Shown: positions 23,682 to 35,000 of the stretch, piece after piece
Position numbering within the stretch: the first letter of the stretch is position 1
Layout of the letters: each line of letters opens with the position of its first letter
Origin: Deltaproteobacteria bacterium
Lineage (GTDB): Bacteria > Myxococcota_A > UBA9160 > SZUA-336
DNA length: 64,000 bases
Assembly (NCBI GenBank): GCA_029261895.1
Contig: JAJDAK010000060.1
Span: 1 to 64,000 of the forward strand
Direction: 5' to 3'
Translations under genes and position numbers: made by a program
The notes under the pieces: generated by a model
What the model was told of the DNA's origin: nothing
The model's input: the letters and a program-made list of their open reading frames with translations, nothing else
Database searches by the model: none

Positions 23682-25292
23682 ATGGTCGAGTTCGTACCTA
23701 AGAAGATACTTATTATCGATGACAGTCCGGTCGATCGTAAGATGTTCATTCGCTTTCTGGAGCGAGATCCCACCGTTCAATACTCTTTTGTCGAAGCGTC
23801 GACAGGCGCGTCCGGGATCGCCAAGTTCGAAGAGCTCGCACCGGACTGTATCTTGCTCGATTACCATCTTAATGACGCAACTGGGCTTGAGGTTCTCGAA
23901 AGTCTCGAAGGCGTAACGTCTGGTCGTGCGACAGGGATCGTGATGCTGACCGGGCATGGCGATGAGCAGATCGCTGTTCGAGCGCTCCATACCGGGGCAC
24001 ACGAGTATGTTGTGAAGGATAACATCACGGAGGAAGGCCTGGTCCGCACGGTTCAGAACGCCATGGAGAAAGCGGAGCTTCATGCCCGTGTTGAACGGCA
24101 ACGTTGTGTGATCGAAGCTCGCGTGGAAGAACTCGAACTCGCACGGCGTGCGGCTGAGGACGCCAATCGTGCCAAAGGCGAAATTTTGGCCAATATGAGT
24201 CACGAACTCCGCACGCCACTCACGGCTATCCTTGGCTACGCAGAGTTGCTTCACGACGAAGCCGCGTCGGGCGGCGCAACGGATCGCCAGGTTGAGGCAT
24301 TGCACACGATTCAGTTACAGGGAAGGCATCTACTCGAACTGATCAATGACGCGCTGGATCTTTCCAAGGCAGAATCCGGACATATCCAGTTAGAGTTATT
24401 GACGGTAGAACCGCTTGACCAAGTGGCTGAGGTCGTTCAGTTGCTGAAGCCGAAGAGCGATTCGAAAGGCCTGTCACTCGAGTACTCATCTCGCGGCAAG
24501 CTACCGCAATGCATTGATACCGATACGACGAAGATTCGCCAAATCCTGATCAATCTTGTAGGCAACGCGATCAAGTTTACGGAAGATGGTGCGATCGACG
24601 TAACGATCTATGTTGACGATCCTTACATGGTCTACGAGGTTCGTGATACAGGTCCTGGAATTTTCGACCCAGAAGATGGTCGAATCTTCGAACCCTTCGC
24701 GCAGGCAGACACTTCGACGACACGGCGCTATGGCGGCACAGGTCTCGGCCTCTCCCTCTGTAAGCGGTATGTTGAGTTGATGGGCGGAACGATTCAGGTT
24801 GAGAGTGAGTTAGGACATGGGACCACCTTCCGCGTCAAAATTCCCCTGCGCATGAATATAGCTCAGAAGCATTCAAGCAAGGTTGATCAATTACAGCTTG
24901 CGGGTTGCAGGATCCTCGTCGTCGATGATGTCGCTACCAATCGCAATATTCTATCGGCGATGTTAAGCAAGACTTCCGCCGATATTGTTTCCGCAGCGAC
25001 GGGCCAGCAGGCCCTCGATCGTATTGCGGAAGCCGAGGCGTTGGACAGGGCTTTTGATCTGGTGCTGATGGATATGCAGATGCCCGAGATGGATGGGCTC
25101 GAAGCAACGACTCGCTTGCGTGAGAAAGACTATTCGGGCGGGATCATTGCGATCACCGCTTTTGCAAGCGCAGCGGATCGCGAACGCTGTCTCGCCGCTG
25201 GATGCGACGCGTTCTTAGAGAAGCCCATTGATCGGGCGTTGCTGTTTCGCACGCTTGATAATGTGGCGCGAGGCAAATCCGAATCAGACTAA
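23682..25292 (+). CDS. Receiver-histidine kinase-receiver hybrid protein
   Basis: 536 residues from the ATG at 23682 (MVEFVPKKILIIDDSP). Order: receiver (CILLDYHLND, TGHGD, phosphoacceptor Asp), coiled linker, HisKA (ILANMSHELRTPLTAILGY), HATPase (LINLVGNAIKFTEDG, DTGPGI, GGTGLGLSLCKRYVELMGG) and a second receiver (ILVVDDVATNR, LVLMDMQMPEMDG, LEKP). It has no membrane segment or PAS domain, so it is a soluble phosphorelay hub that takes its cue from another kinase. A GTG at 23589 would add 31 residues but would place the start within the tRNA-linked repeat. It converges on the truncated receiver gene with a 9-base overlap. Confidence 0.9.
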   Translation: MVEFVPKKILIIDDSPVDRKMFIRFLERDPTVQYSFVEASTGASGIAKFEELAPDCILLDYHLNDATGLEVLESLEGVTSGRATGIVMLTGHGDEQIAVRALHTGAHEYVVKDNITEEGLVRTVQNAMEKAELHARVERQRCVIEARVEELELARRAAEDANRAKGEILANMSHELRTPLTAILGYAELLHDEAASGGATDRQVEALHTIQLQGRHLLELINDALDLSKAESGHIQLELLTVEPLDQVAEVVQLLKPKSDSKGLSLEYSSRGKLPQCIDTDTTKIRQILINLVGNAIKFTEDGAIDVTIYVDDPYMVYEVRDTGPGIFDPEDGRIFEPFAQADTSTTRRYGGTGLGLSLCKRYVELMGGTIQVESELGHGTTFRVKIPLRMNIAQKHSSKVDQLQLAGCRILVVDDVATNRNILSAMLSKTSADIVSAATGQQALDRIAEAEALDRAFDLVLMDMQMPEMDGLEATTRLREKDYSGGIIAITAFASAADRERCLAAGCDAFLEKPIDRALLFRTLDNVARGKSESD

Positions 25293-25637
25293 CGCGAGCT
25301 CGATCGCGTGACTTAGACTGAAGGTCGAGAACGGTTTCTCCAAAAAACCTTGGAAACCATTCTTGCGAGCCTCATCCTTGAGGTGTGAATAGGCAGAGAT
25401 CATGATGGCGGGTGGTGAATCCACCCCCTGATTTCTCACCGCTTCGAGAAACTGAAACCCGTCCATATCCGGCAATTGGTAGTCCACCACCAGCAGGTCC
25501 GGCGTCTTGTGGTCAAAGCTTGCGATGGCTTGTTCGGCGGTGTCGACTGCCCTCTCTGCCAATGTGACTGAGACAATCGCGCCGGCGACCAGCGAACGAA
25601 GAAATATCAGCTGAGTCCGAAATCCATAAAGCATCAT
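25284..25637 (-). pseudogene. N-terminally truncated response-regulator receiver
   Basis: From about FLRSLVAGAIVSVTLAE onward the protein is a receiver: LLVVDYQLPDMDGFQFLEAV (phosphoacceptor Asp), MISAYS and LEKPFS. The first beta strand and the acidic Asp pair that bind Mg are missing. In-frame codons upstream run through the Fic promoter region and its palindromes and are not receiver-like. Compare the intact paralogue at 15107-15529. The gene appears beheaded where the Fic gene and its promoter begin, around 25620-25640. Without the acidic pair it cannot be phosphorylated normally. A frame from 25754 exists but is not credible as a native protein. Confidence 0.65.
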
Positions 25638-25665
25638 TGGGATGCGGCGATTAGGGTGATTATTC

Positions 25666-25736
25666 ACCGCATAAATTGCGGTAAATACTTGCCAATCCGA
25701 TGAATAGCGCGTATAAACACCGCAAATAATGCGGTG
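25666..25736 (+). promoter_or_regulatory. Fic promoter flanked by two matched palindromes
   Basis: ACCGCA-TAAAT-TGCGGT (25666-25682) and CACCGCA-AATAA-TGCGGTG (25718-25736) are near-identical operators with centres 53 bases apart. Between them lies a good sigma-70-type promoter: TTGCCA (25689-25694), a 17-base gap and TATAAA (25712-25717). The second palindrome begins right after the -10 and ends at the start codon. This is a classic layout for repression or autoregulation, perhaps by the winged helix at the C-terminus of the Fic protein itself. Confidence 0.7.
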
Positions 25737-25739
25737 AAA

Positions 25740-26858
25740 ATGATGTTCATTCATGAAAGGCCTGGATGGCCGCGATTCTCATGGGATCATAAAGTGCTGG
25801 CTGCGACTCTTGCCGCCGTGCGCCACGAGCAGGGTAGGCACCTCGGGAAGATGGAGACGCTGGGTTTCGAGCTTCGAAAAGAGGCGAGTCTTATCGCGCT
25901 CACGGACGAAGTCGTGAAGTCATCGGCCATCGAGGGCGAACATCTCGACGCGGAAGAGGTCCGCTCGTCGATTGCTCGCAAGCTCGGGCTTGATGTTGCG
26001 GGACTTCCGGAACCGGGGCGAGAAGTTGAAGGCATCGTCGAGATGATGCTCGATGCAACACAGAACTTCGCGGCGCCCCTTACAAAGGGGCGTTTGTTTG
26101 ATTGGCACGCAGCTTTATTTCCGACTGGGAGAAGTGGCATGGGCCGGATTGCCGTTGGGGCGTGGCGAACCGGAGAAAGGGGTCCAATGCAGGTTGTTTC
26201 CGGACCCGTCGGCCGCGAGAAGGTTCATTTTGAGGCGCCCGCCGCTGACCGACTTGAAACCGAGATGAATTCGTTTCTGGAGTGGTTCAACGCACCTTCA
26301 AAGACCGACTCCGTTCTCAAGGCGGCGATCGCGCATTTCTGGTTTGTTACCGTCCACCCGTTTGAAGACGGGAATGGGCGCATCGCCCGCGCGATTTCTG
26401 ACATGGTGCTGTCGCAAGCAGACGGGACGAAGGAACGCTTTTACAGTATGTCATCGGGAATCGAGACAGAGCGACGCGAATACTACCGGCAACTCGAAGG
26501 CGCACAACGTGGCGACCTCGACATCACGAAATGGCTTGTGTGGTTCTTGGGTTGTCTTGATCGAACCATCGAAGCCGCTGATCAGATGCTATCAGGGGTT
26601 ATTCACAAGGCGAAGCTCTGGCAGCGAATAAATCCGAATCCCGTGAATGACCGGCAGCGGAAAGTTATCAACCAAATGCTCGACGATTTCAAAGGTCACC
26701 TGACCACGTCGAAGTACGCCAAACTTGCAAAATGTTCGAGCGATACGGCACTTCGGGACATTCGCGAACTAGTGGTGCAAGGCATCATCGTGAAGAATTT
26801 GGGCGGCGGTCGAAGCACCAGTTATCGACTGGTCGAACCCGATGAGGTGCCCCGCTAA
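25740..26858 (+). CDS. Fic-family protein with DUF4172 N-domain and winged helix
   Basis: 372 residues. The N-terminal DUF4172 domain begins FIHERPGWPRFSWD. An inhibitory-helix motif, SSAIEGE, fits (S/T)xxxE(G/N) before the catalytic domain, making this a class II self-inhibited Fic protein. The Fic core motif is HPFEDGNGRIAR, which transfers AMP from ATP to Ser/Thr/Tyr of target proteins. The C-terminal ~80 residues (TSKYAKLAKCSSDTALRDIRELVVQGII) form a winged helix. The start could be 25734 (GTG), 25740 or 25743; family alignment favours one of the ATGs. Expression is probably controlled by the two palindromes upstream. The target is unknown. Confidence 0.9.
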   Translation: MMFIHERPGWPRFSWDHKVLAATLAAVRHEQGRHLGKMETLGFELRKEASLIALTDEVVKSSAIEGEHLDAEEVRSSIARKLGLDVAGLPEPGREVEGIVEMMLDATQNFAAPLTKGRLFDWHAALFPTGRSGMGRIAVGAWRTGERGPMQVVSGPVGREKVHFEAPAADRLETEMNSFLEWFNAPSKTDSVLKAAIAHFWFVTVHPFEDGNGRIARAISDMVLSQADGTKERFYSMSSGIETERREYYRQLEGAQRGDLDITKWLVWFLGCLDRTIEAADQMLSGVIHKAKLWQRINPNPVNDRQRKVINQMLDDFKGHLTTSKYAKLAKCSSDTALRDIRELVVQGIIVKNLGGGRSTSYRLVEPDEVPR

Positions 26859-27168
26859 AAGACCGTTAGGGCGATTCTCTAGCTATCTCATCCCTCCCTG
26901 CAGCGACCCATGCCATTCCCAGATGCACCTCTCGACCTGAGCAGGGCGATTTTCCGCTAAGGCTGAAACCCTAGGCTTTTCGCTGGATTGGAGCGCTAGC
27001 CGCGCTCTACTGCGCTTTAGTGCTGTAACTCTGCGTACTTGTTTGACTTTCACGCTATCGCCACGGTACAACTCAGGGTGTGAGGACCCCCTTCGCGCCC
27101 GCGCCACGACTGGTGTGGCAGCGCCACTTTTACAGCAGCAGGGTTCGGTGATTTGGAAAGGTGATCGG
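26859..27168. other. Intergenic leader of the two-partner secretion operon
   Basis: About 310 bases between fic and tpsB without a convincing gene. A promoter-like pair is visible (TTGACT 27043-27048, TACAAC 27067-27072, 18-base gap). It is followed, in the leader, by a short GTGGC-AGC-GCCAC hairpin with four Ts, which could be a weak attenuator. A frame extending tpsB to 27043 would run over the promoter and is rejected. Confidence 0.5.
27043..27072 (+). promoter_or_regulatory. Candidate sigma-70-type promoter for tpsB-tpsA-bamD
   Basis: TTGACT and TACAAC are separated by 18 bases, about 100 bases before the tpsB ATG. The -35 is a 5/6 match to consensus and the -10 is weaker. No other good pair is seen in this stretch. 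Confidence 0.4.
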
Positions 27169-29079
27169 ATGACGTGGCGCCCTTGGCAATTCCTCTATCT
27201 GGTTCTCCTCCTATGTATGGGACTGGCCAGCGTACCGATGCGTGCATCTGCAGCGGTCGATGCGCTGCAAGGCGGGCAATATGCGGCAACGCAGGGCCCG
27301 CGCTACTGGGTGGGCGACTTTAAGCTCGAGTACGCAGAGCCGCATTCGCAGCACCCACCGATTGAAGAGTTGATGTCAGCCGAATATGGGCTCGGCGTTG
27401 CGGCCGACGGTTACGTTGGGCCTCGTCGTGGTGGCAATAATTTCTGGTTCACGCTTGCGGATCCGGTCGAGTCAGACGCAGTACCGATTTATGCGAGTGG
27501 CATCCGTGAGATTGCGGAGCAAATTACCAACGAACTCAATACTCGTGGATTGATTGGTGTGTACGTCGCGCCGCATGAAGAAGATGTCGATCCAGAAACC
27601 GGCCGTGACTTACGACCTGCGGGTCGTACGGCGCTACGCCTGGTGATTTGGACCGGCCGCGTGAGGCAGATTCGCACGTTCGCGACGGGCGCACGCTTCG
27701 GCGGCGAAGGCGCAGTCGATAACAGCGACCATGACCGAATTATCGATGACTCGCCCATTGGAACCACGAGCGGTGACACCGAAGCAGACCTTCTCAACAA
27801 GATGAAGCTCGATAGTTACGTCGCGCATCTCAATCGCTACCCCGGTCGACACGTCGATGTAGTCATCACACCCACGCGCAGCCCCGGCGAAGTCTATGTC
27901 GACTACGTGATTGAAGAAGATCGCCCCTGGTCGGTGTATGCGAATGTCTCAAATACCGGTACCAGCAGCACCGGCGACAATCGTCAGCGACTCGGTTTCA
28001 GTCATTATCAGCTTACGGGCAACGACGACATTCTGCGGCTCGACTATATAACGAGTGGCGGTTTTAGTAATGAAGTTCAAGGATATTTTGGTTCGTACGA
28101 ACTCGCGCTTCCGTTCATGGAGCGCACGCGCGCGCGCGTCTTCGCCGGCAGCAGCGAGTACACCGCCGATCAGGTGGGTTTCCCGGGTGATTTCTTCAGC
28201 GGTGCAACGCAGCAGTTCGGTGTGATGGTGACGAAAAACGTGCGTCAGGTCGGAAACTCATTCCTTGATGTTTTCGGTGGTGCGCGCTGGATGAATGTCG
28301 AAGTTACGAACCTGGGCTTCACAGGTGAAACACCCTTCATGATTCCTGAGGCAGGTGTTGCTTACGAGCGCCGTGAACTGGCTTCAAACCTTCGCGCGCG
28401 TGTCGGTGTCGAAACCAGCGTACCCAGCTTGGCCGGCACCGACGACGAGGAATTCTCCGTCTGGGGTCGTACGGATCTCGACGACAGCTGGTTCCTGGCG
28501 AATTGGAGCGCCGACTGGTCGATCTTCCTAGAGCCATACTTTAACGACCGTCGGCCCCTGCGCCGCCACTCTCCGCGCACAAGCGAGCTCGCACATGAGC
28601 TTTTGCTCGCGACCTCGGGACAGTACGCATTTGGCCATCGTCTGATCCCACAAGCGCAGCAAGCACTCGGTGGCGCGAATTCCGTTCGGGGTTACTCGCA
28701 GTCCATTGTTGCGGGCGACTCGGTCATTACCGTCAAGGTTGAGTACCGCTATCACGTGCCAATGGGCTTCACACCACGCGCACCCACGCAGCTGCCCTTC
28801 ATCGGTGCGTTTCACACCGGTCCGCATCAGCGCTATCGAAGACCGGATTGGGATCTCATCCTGAAAACGTTCATGGACTATGGTCAGACGTTTGTAAGTG
28901 ATTCACTTGCGGGTGAGAACGATGAGAGTCTGCTGGGCATTGGTCTTGGCGCGGAGTTGATCGTGCGCCGGAACCTCAGCTTGAAACTCGACTTCGGTCT
29001 TGCGCTCCAGGACTCGGAGAACAAACAAGGTCAATCGGGTGATAGCGAGAGCCATTTCTCCGCGACGGTGAGATACTAG
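27169..29079 (+). CDS. TpsB/FhaC-type outer-membrane transporter
   Basis: 636 residues from the ATG at 27169 (AAAGGTGA upstream) with a signal peptide MTWRPWQFLYLVLLLCMGLA ending near RASA. The periplasmic part has POTRA-like strands (IREIAEQITNELNTRGLIGVYV and a second unit around LNRYPGRHVDVVITPT). The barrel carries the TpsB hallmark ALGGANSVRGY and ends in ATVRY with an aromatic last residue. Such proteins export one large TpsA partner across the outer membrane, here the gene starting 3 bases after its stop. A large acidic insert near residues 110-180 is unusual. Functional assignment is strong from context. Confidence 0.9.
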   Translation: MTWRPWQFLYLVLLLCMGLASVPMRASAAVDALQGGQYAATQGPRYWVGDFKLEYAEPHSQHPPIEELMSAEYGLGVAADGYVGPRRGGNNFWFTLADPVESDAVPIYASGIREIAEQITNELNTRGLIGVYVAPHEEDVDPETGRDLRPAGRTALRLVIWTGRVRQIRTFATGARFGGEGAVDNSDHDRIIDDSPIGTTSGDTEADLLNKMKLDSYVAHLNRYPGRHVDVVITPTRSPGEVYVDYVIEEDRPWSVYANVSNTGTSSTGDNRQRLGFSHYQLTGNDDILRLDYITSGGFSNEVQGYFGSYELALPFMERTRARVFAGSSEYTADQVGFPGDFFSGATQQFGVMVTKNVRQVGNSFLDVFGGARWMNVEVTNLGFTGETPFMIPEAGVAYERRELASNLRARVGVETSVPSLAGTDDEEFSVWGRTDLDDSWFLANWSADWSIFLEPYFNDRRPLRRHSPRTSELAHELLLATSGQYAFGHRLIPQAQQALGGANSVRGYSQSIVAGDSVITVKVEYRYHVPMGFTPRAPTQLPFIGAFHTGPHQRYRRPDWDLILKTFMDYGQTFVSDSLAGENDESLLGIGLGAELIVRRNLSLKLDFGLALQDSENKQGQSGDSESHFSATVRY

Positions 29080-29081
29080 CC

Positions 29082-32000
29082 ATGAAACATTTCCTCACTT
29101 GGGTATTGGTTCTCGCACTCTCGTTTGGACCGGGTGCACCTGTGTTGGCGCAGAGCAGCACGGAAATTTCGGGTCAGACCGTAGTAGTGGGCGACGTTAC
29201 ATTTAGTCAGGTCACTAACGGCTGGGAAATCCAGGCCTCCGATGGCTCGATCATTACGTATGACAGTTTCGGAGTCGCACTTAATAACTTCGTGCGCTTC
29301 ATCCAAACGGATGCGGGCGGTTCGCTGAGCGATAGCGCGCGTGTATTGAATCGTGTGACGGGCGCGTTCAGATCCGAAATCCTCGGCGATATCTTCGCCA
29401 ACGGTCATGTCTATCTGGTTAACGACGCAGGTATTTTCGTGGGTCCGGATGGCTCGATCGACGCCAATGCGTTTCACGCGATCGCGGGTCAGCTTTCTGA
29501 CGATGATTTTCTGAACAAGACCGATCAGTTCACCAATCTTACGGGCACGGTTGAAAATCAGGGCGAAATCAACGCGACCGAAAGCGCCGCGCTGGTGGGC
29601 AAGCAAGTTATTAACTCCGGCAAGGTCAACGCCAACAACGACAACGGCTGGATCGCCTTGGTGGCTGGCAATGAAGTATTGCTCAGCCAAGTGGACAGTA
29701 ACATCGTCATCGCGGTCACCACCACGGATACGATCGATGAAAACCTAACAGGGGTTTCCGATACGGGTGAACTCACCGCATCGCAGGTCAGCATTGCGGC
29801 GGGTGATCTTTACGGCAAAGCGATCTTCCATGGCGGTACCATCAAGTCCAAGAAAATCAACATCGACGGTAAGGAAGTCGGCGTTGTCGATCTTACCGGT
29901 ATCCTCGATGCGTCGGATACAAGCGATGGTGCAACCGGCGGCACGATCAAAATCATGGGCGAGGAGGTCGACATCAGTACCCGCGCCGAGATTTTGGCTA
30001 ACGGCGCGATCGCCGGTGGAAGTGTTGATGTGACGGCCCGCGAAGAAATTCGCATCCGCAAGAGTGCTGATGACATGGTGGACGAGGCGCTTGAGATCGG
30101 CCTCAATGCCGGCGATACCGCGATGCTCAAGGGTGGCGATATCTCGATGGATCAGGCGCTAACGCTGCGCACCAAGGGCGGCGGCAATCTTCAAATCGAA
30201 GGCAATGACGTCACGCTCGGGTTCGTCCAGACCGCTGGCTCTCGTGAAGAGGGTAGTGGCAATGTAAGCATCTTGGGCGATTCGATTGCCCTAGCGAATG
30301 TCGATACCTCGGGCGCAGATGGGATTGATAGTGGCGATGCTGCAGATCGCAACGGATCGGCGGCTGGGAATATCGCGCTGGAACTCTCGGGTGATCAAAC
30401 GAACGGCATGATCAAGATCGGTATCGCTGATGACGGCGCGTCGGGTTCTATTAACGCCGCGGGTGGTCGTGGTCTTACAGATGGTGACAACGCGGGCGCG
30501 GGTGGCGACATTAAGATAGGTGGCTCTGTCGAGTTTCTTGTTGCAGATGGTGTCATCAATGGCGGCGATATCACCATGGATCAAGCTGACGCGATTACTA
30601 CGGCTGGTGGCAATCTCGATATCGATGGCAAAGACGTCACCCTGGGCTTTATTCAAACCAGCGGCTCTCAAGAACAGGGTAGTGGGAATGTGGATATTCG
30701 CGGCGACACGATCGCGGTTGCGGATATCAGAACCGCAGGTGCCGGCGGTAACATAGATAGTCGAAATGGAACGGATGCAGGAAGCATCTCCATTGGTCTC
30801 ACGGGCGATCAACCGGACGGTTCAATTCAAATTGGTATCGACGGCGAGCGTTCAAGCGGCGCGCTCAGTGCGGCGGGCGGATCAGGTTTTGTCCCCAGTA
30901 CCGACATTTCGGGTGCTGGAGGCGATATTACGATCGATGGCTCCGTCGAGTTCCTCGCTCCGAGCGGTGTAATCACCGGCGGCAAGGTCATGATGACGAA
31001 TCAGGCGGACACCATCACAACGAATGGTAGTCCACTCACGATTACGGGCGACAAAGACGTCACGCTCGGGTTCATCGATACCAGGAGTAATTCTGTCGGC
31101 AGCGGGAACGGAAATGTCACGATCAACGGTGGACTGAAAGTAGCAGTCAGTGGCATCGACACTTCAGGTGTCGATGCGGCTGATCTTGCACCGGAAAACG
31201 ATGGCGACCCACAAACGGTTGGAACTCCGGCGGGCGACATAACGATCAACACGGCTGGATCGACGATCTCGACAGACGATGGAGATAAGTTCGTTCCCGG
31301 CACGATCACACTTGGAAGTGACGCGCCGGGCGCGGGTCAGTTCATCGCCAAAGGTGGTGCAGGTTCAGAGAACGGCAGTGACGGACGCGGCGGTGCCATC
31401 AGGCTACGTGACGGCAATGTCGAGCTGGCTAGCGATACGACATTCGAAGCCCAGAGTATCGATGTACAGAGTGCGAAGAGTGAGACCGATGTCAGCATCG
31501 ACGGTCTCGACAAAGAGCTCACGGTGCGCGCGGCAAACGTGAACGTGGATGGCAATATTGATGTCGATCGCCTTAGCATCACGAGCGGACAAGAAGGTGT
31601 TCTGGCGGAGACACAGGTAGGCAATACCATCAAAGCCATTGGTGGCGACATGATTCTTGATACCAATCTGGAATTCACCGATCAGTCGAAGGATCATATC
31701 GTTAACGCCGGTGACAACACGATCAAGTTCACGGGTTCAGAGATCGAGGGTGGCTCCAAGAAAACAACGATTGACAGTGACTTTGAGCTCGGCGAGGTCA
31801 TGAACGAAGATGGCGACCTGGTTGGTACGAAGCTGAGAATGAACGTTAACGAGGTCGTGTTCAAGAAATCCATTACAACCGTTCGCAATGACGCAGAGCT
31901 CGCCGTCACGGCCGTAGAGAATGCGACGTTCAACGGCGATGTGTCGACCGGCGCGAGGCTTCAGGTAAGTACTCAGACAGGAGACATTGCGCTCGGCGCG

Positions 32001-35000
32001 ACAGTCGCAAACGTCAACGCCGACGATATTGAATTCGACGCGGGTACCGGCACCAGCACCGATACGGACTCGGTCGTCAATCTCGGTACCGCTCAGTTCG
32101 GCAATGCGGATGGCAGCACGCGACCCGATCGATTCGCCATGACACAGTCGGCCGCAATCGGTGGTACCGATAACACGCTGATTCTCGACCGCGGTCGGTT
32201 TATTGGCGATTCGGTCGACGGTATGGACTACGAAATTCGCTCACGTGAGTCGACGGTCACGTTTGCGGATGCTGATCGTGCCAGGGTCATGGATAGTCGA
32301 CTCACGCTCGACGGTAAGACGGTGAATGTCGGCATCAACGACGACCAGGCGCTCGAGCTCGAAAGTCTAAACGTCGTCAATCATGGTGGCGATCTCGTTG
32401 CCGATTTTCACGTGAAGGCCGATGAGATCGCTTTTGAAGCGGGTGATGGTCGGGATGGTGCGAGTCGCGGTGCGATCGTCGACTTCCGTGATAACTCGTT
32501 GCTGCAGAACCGTGCAGGCGATGACGTGCCGATGGAAGTGTCGATCGAGCAAGAGGCGGATCTCCTGGGTAATAAACTCAGAGATGCACTCGGCGCCGGC
32601 GCTGATGTAACAGGCATGGGACTCGCACTGAATTCAACGGAAGGTTCAGTCAGTGTAACCGGGGATCATCTACCGGATGTGACCGGCACGAAACTTGAAT
32701 TGACCGCTGCGCAGACGATCGACATCAGTACCGATCTTGTTGTCGATACGCTGAAAGTATTTTCTGGGAATGATTTCACACTAACGCATAACGTCACTGC
32801 GACCGGCGAAGTTACGGAAGACGTGCTGCATACCGTTGACCTTGAATCAAATGAGGCACTGTCGATCAAGGGCGGCGCCGACGGTGTAGAGTCGATCGTC
32901 GCCTTGGGCGTTCGTCTCGCCGCGGGTGCTGGGTCCACGGATACTCGTGAAAACGTCAGCGTGGGTGACAGCGTAAACTTCTTCGGCGCGAATAGGTTCA
33001 CGTTAGAGCAGGATGGCGCCATCGGCGGTGATACCCCCGATGGTGGCGACGTCCCAACCGCCATCCTTGAACGGAGTCGCTTCTTCTCCGGTGTTGATGG
33101 CCTCGACTACACCCTGAAGTCCCGACAAGGCGCGGTGAATCTCAATCGGGCGGACATTCGCAGAGTAGAAGGTTCGAGACTCACGCTTGATGGCACGAGC
33201 ACGCTGATCGATGGGTTGTTGGAAGACGGTGGGGTCGTTGAAAGTATTGACGATGTAGATCGCGTGCTAGTTATCGAGTCTCTCGATGTAAAGGGAGACA
33301 CAGGGTTGACGTCATCGATTTTGGCTACTGGTGATCATATGACGTTTGAGAAAGACCTAAGTCTTGTTGGTGTCGACGTCGAGCTTCGAGATGAAGAGGG
33401 CACGCCGATAACAACCGTTGAACCCGATCAGTTTCTATCCGCGCTGAACGGGGATCTGACCGTCAAAGGCTTCATTGCGAAACGAACTAGTGCCGCTGGT
33501 GAGGGCGCGATCGTCCTCGAGGCGAAAAATGTCGACGTCGACTCCATCGGCAATTCTGGAAACGATGTTGTCATTTTGGGGACTGATTCAGTCAGCGTTG
33601 GAGATATCAGCACATCCACATCGGAAATCGGAAAGAACGGCGGGAATGTGGGTATAGGCGCCGGCTCGGCCGCAAGCGACGCGATCCAGCTGAAGGGGAA
33701 TATAGATACCCGTGGTGGTGCTGGTCGAGACGCGACGGACTCCACCGAGAAGGTTGATGAGGGTGTGGATGGGTTTGTGGCCATCGGTGGTAATGTCGAA
33801 ATTCAGGACAAGATCAAGATCGATGGCGGTGAAATTGGTTTCAGCGGACCGATAACAACGTCCGATGCTTCTAATTCATTGGCAGTAGAGGGCTCGCGGC
33901 AAGTCTCGTTCGCCGGCGATATTTCTACGGGGAGTCAGTTTATCGCGAAAGCCGGAACCGGCGTAACGGGCGACCTGAAGTTTGGTACCGATGTGAACAA
34001 CATCGTCGCTGAGAATATCCAGCTCAGTGCGGGCGATGGTGAGGTCGTTGATGCGGCCACGCCGCGTCAGAAGATTGTGTTCGAAGGCGGATCACCGGTG
34101 TTTTCGCGTGATCTGCACGGAGAAAAGAAGGCACCGAATACAGTCGAGTTTACGCAGGAAGCGGCGATCGACAGTTCCATGGGCACGAAGCTTCCGGATT
34201 TCGGTAGCAATGATATCGACGGCATGAGTCTGACGCTGCGCTCCACCGTTGAGTCGGTAACGGTCGACACCGACACCGATTCGGATAAGATCCTCCAGCG
34301 TACGCGACTGACATTGGGTGGGAATGAGGCGTTGGCTGGAAATGTGGTCACGATCAACGGCGATGCTGCGCTGGATGTGGAAACGCTCAATCTCGAGGGT
34401 AATGCGAAGTTCAATACCGGTCTCAATGTAGACGGCGACCTCGCGGCGACGAGTGACGTGGATCTCTCCGGACAATCCGCCACCGTGGGTGCGAACATCC
34501 GCATGAACGGTGAGCGCAGTCAAACGCTTACAGCCGACACGCTCCGCCTGAACGGAGAGAGTATCGCTAAGACAAAGGCAAATGTGATCCCTGCGGGTGA
34601 TGATAATGATCCTCCCGAAATGCGAGAGGGTGATCTCACGCTCGATATCGAGAACCTCATCCTGGGTCCGAGCGCGGATGAAGTGAACGACGCGGTAAAT
34701 CCGGTCGATGCCGTGAATCAGAGCATTACCGTGGCCGATGGCAGCCTATTCCTCGAGAAGAATGTTTCTAAGGAGATAGGCGACCTGACACTAGGCGCGT
34801 CAAAAGAAGTGATGTTCGCCGACAGTGCCGACAACGTGGAAGGTGTCGCCGCGCAGACCGAAAAAGGCACGCTCACGATCGACGGTGACTACAGCGTGAA
34901 GGGAACCGTTGAAGCGCAGGGTGGTGACTTGATTCTCGACGGGCACGGTACGTTCCGAGATGCGGGTAGCCGCAACATCAAAGCCGATGATGGCAAGTTG

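Noticed and set aside
25638..25754. Longer start for the truncated receiver gene
   Set aside because: The extra 39 codons read through both Fic operators and the Fic promoter and show no receiver strand.
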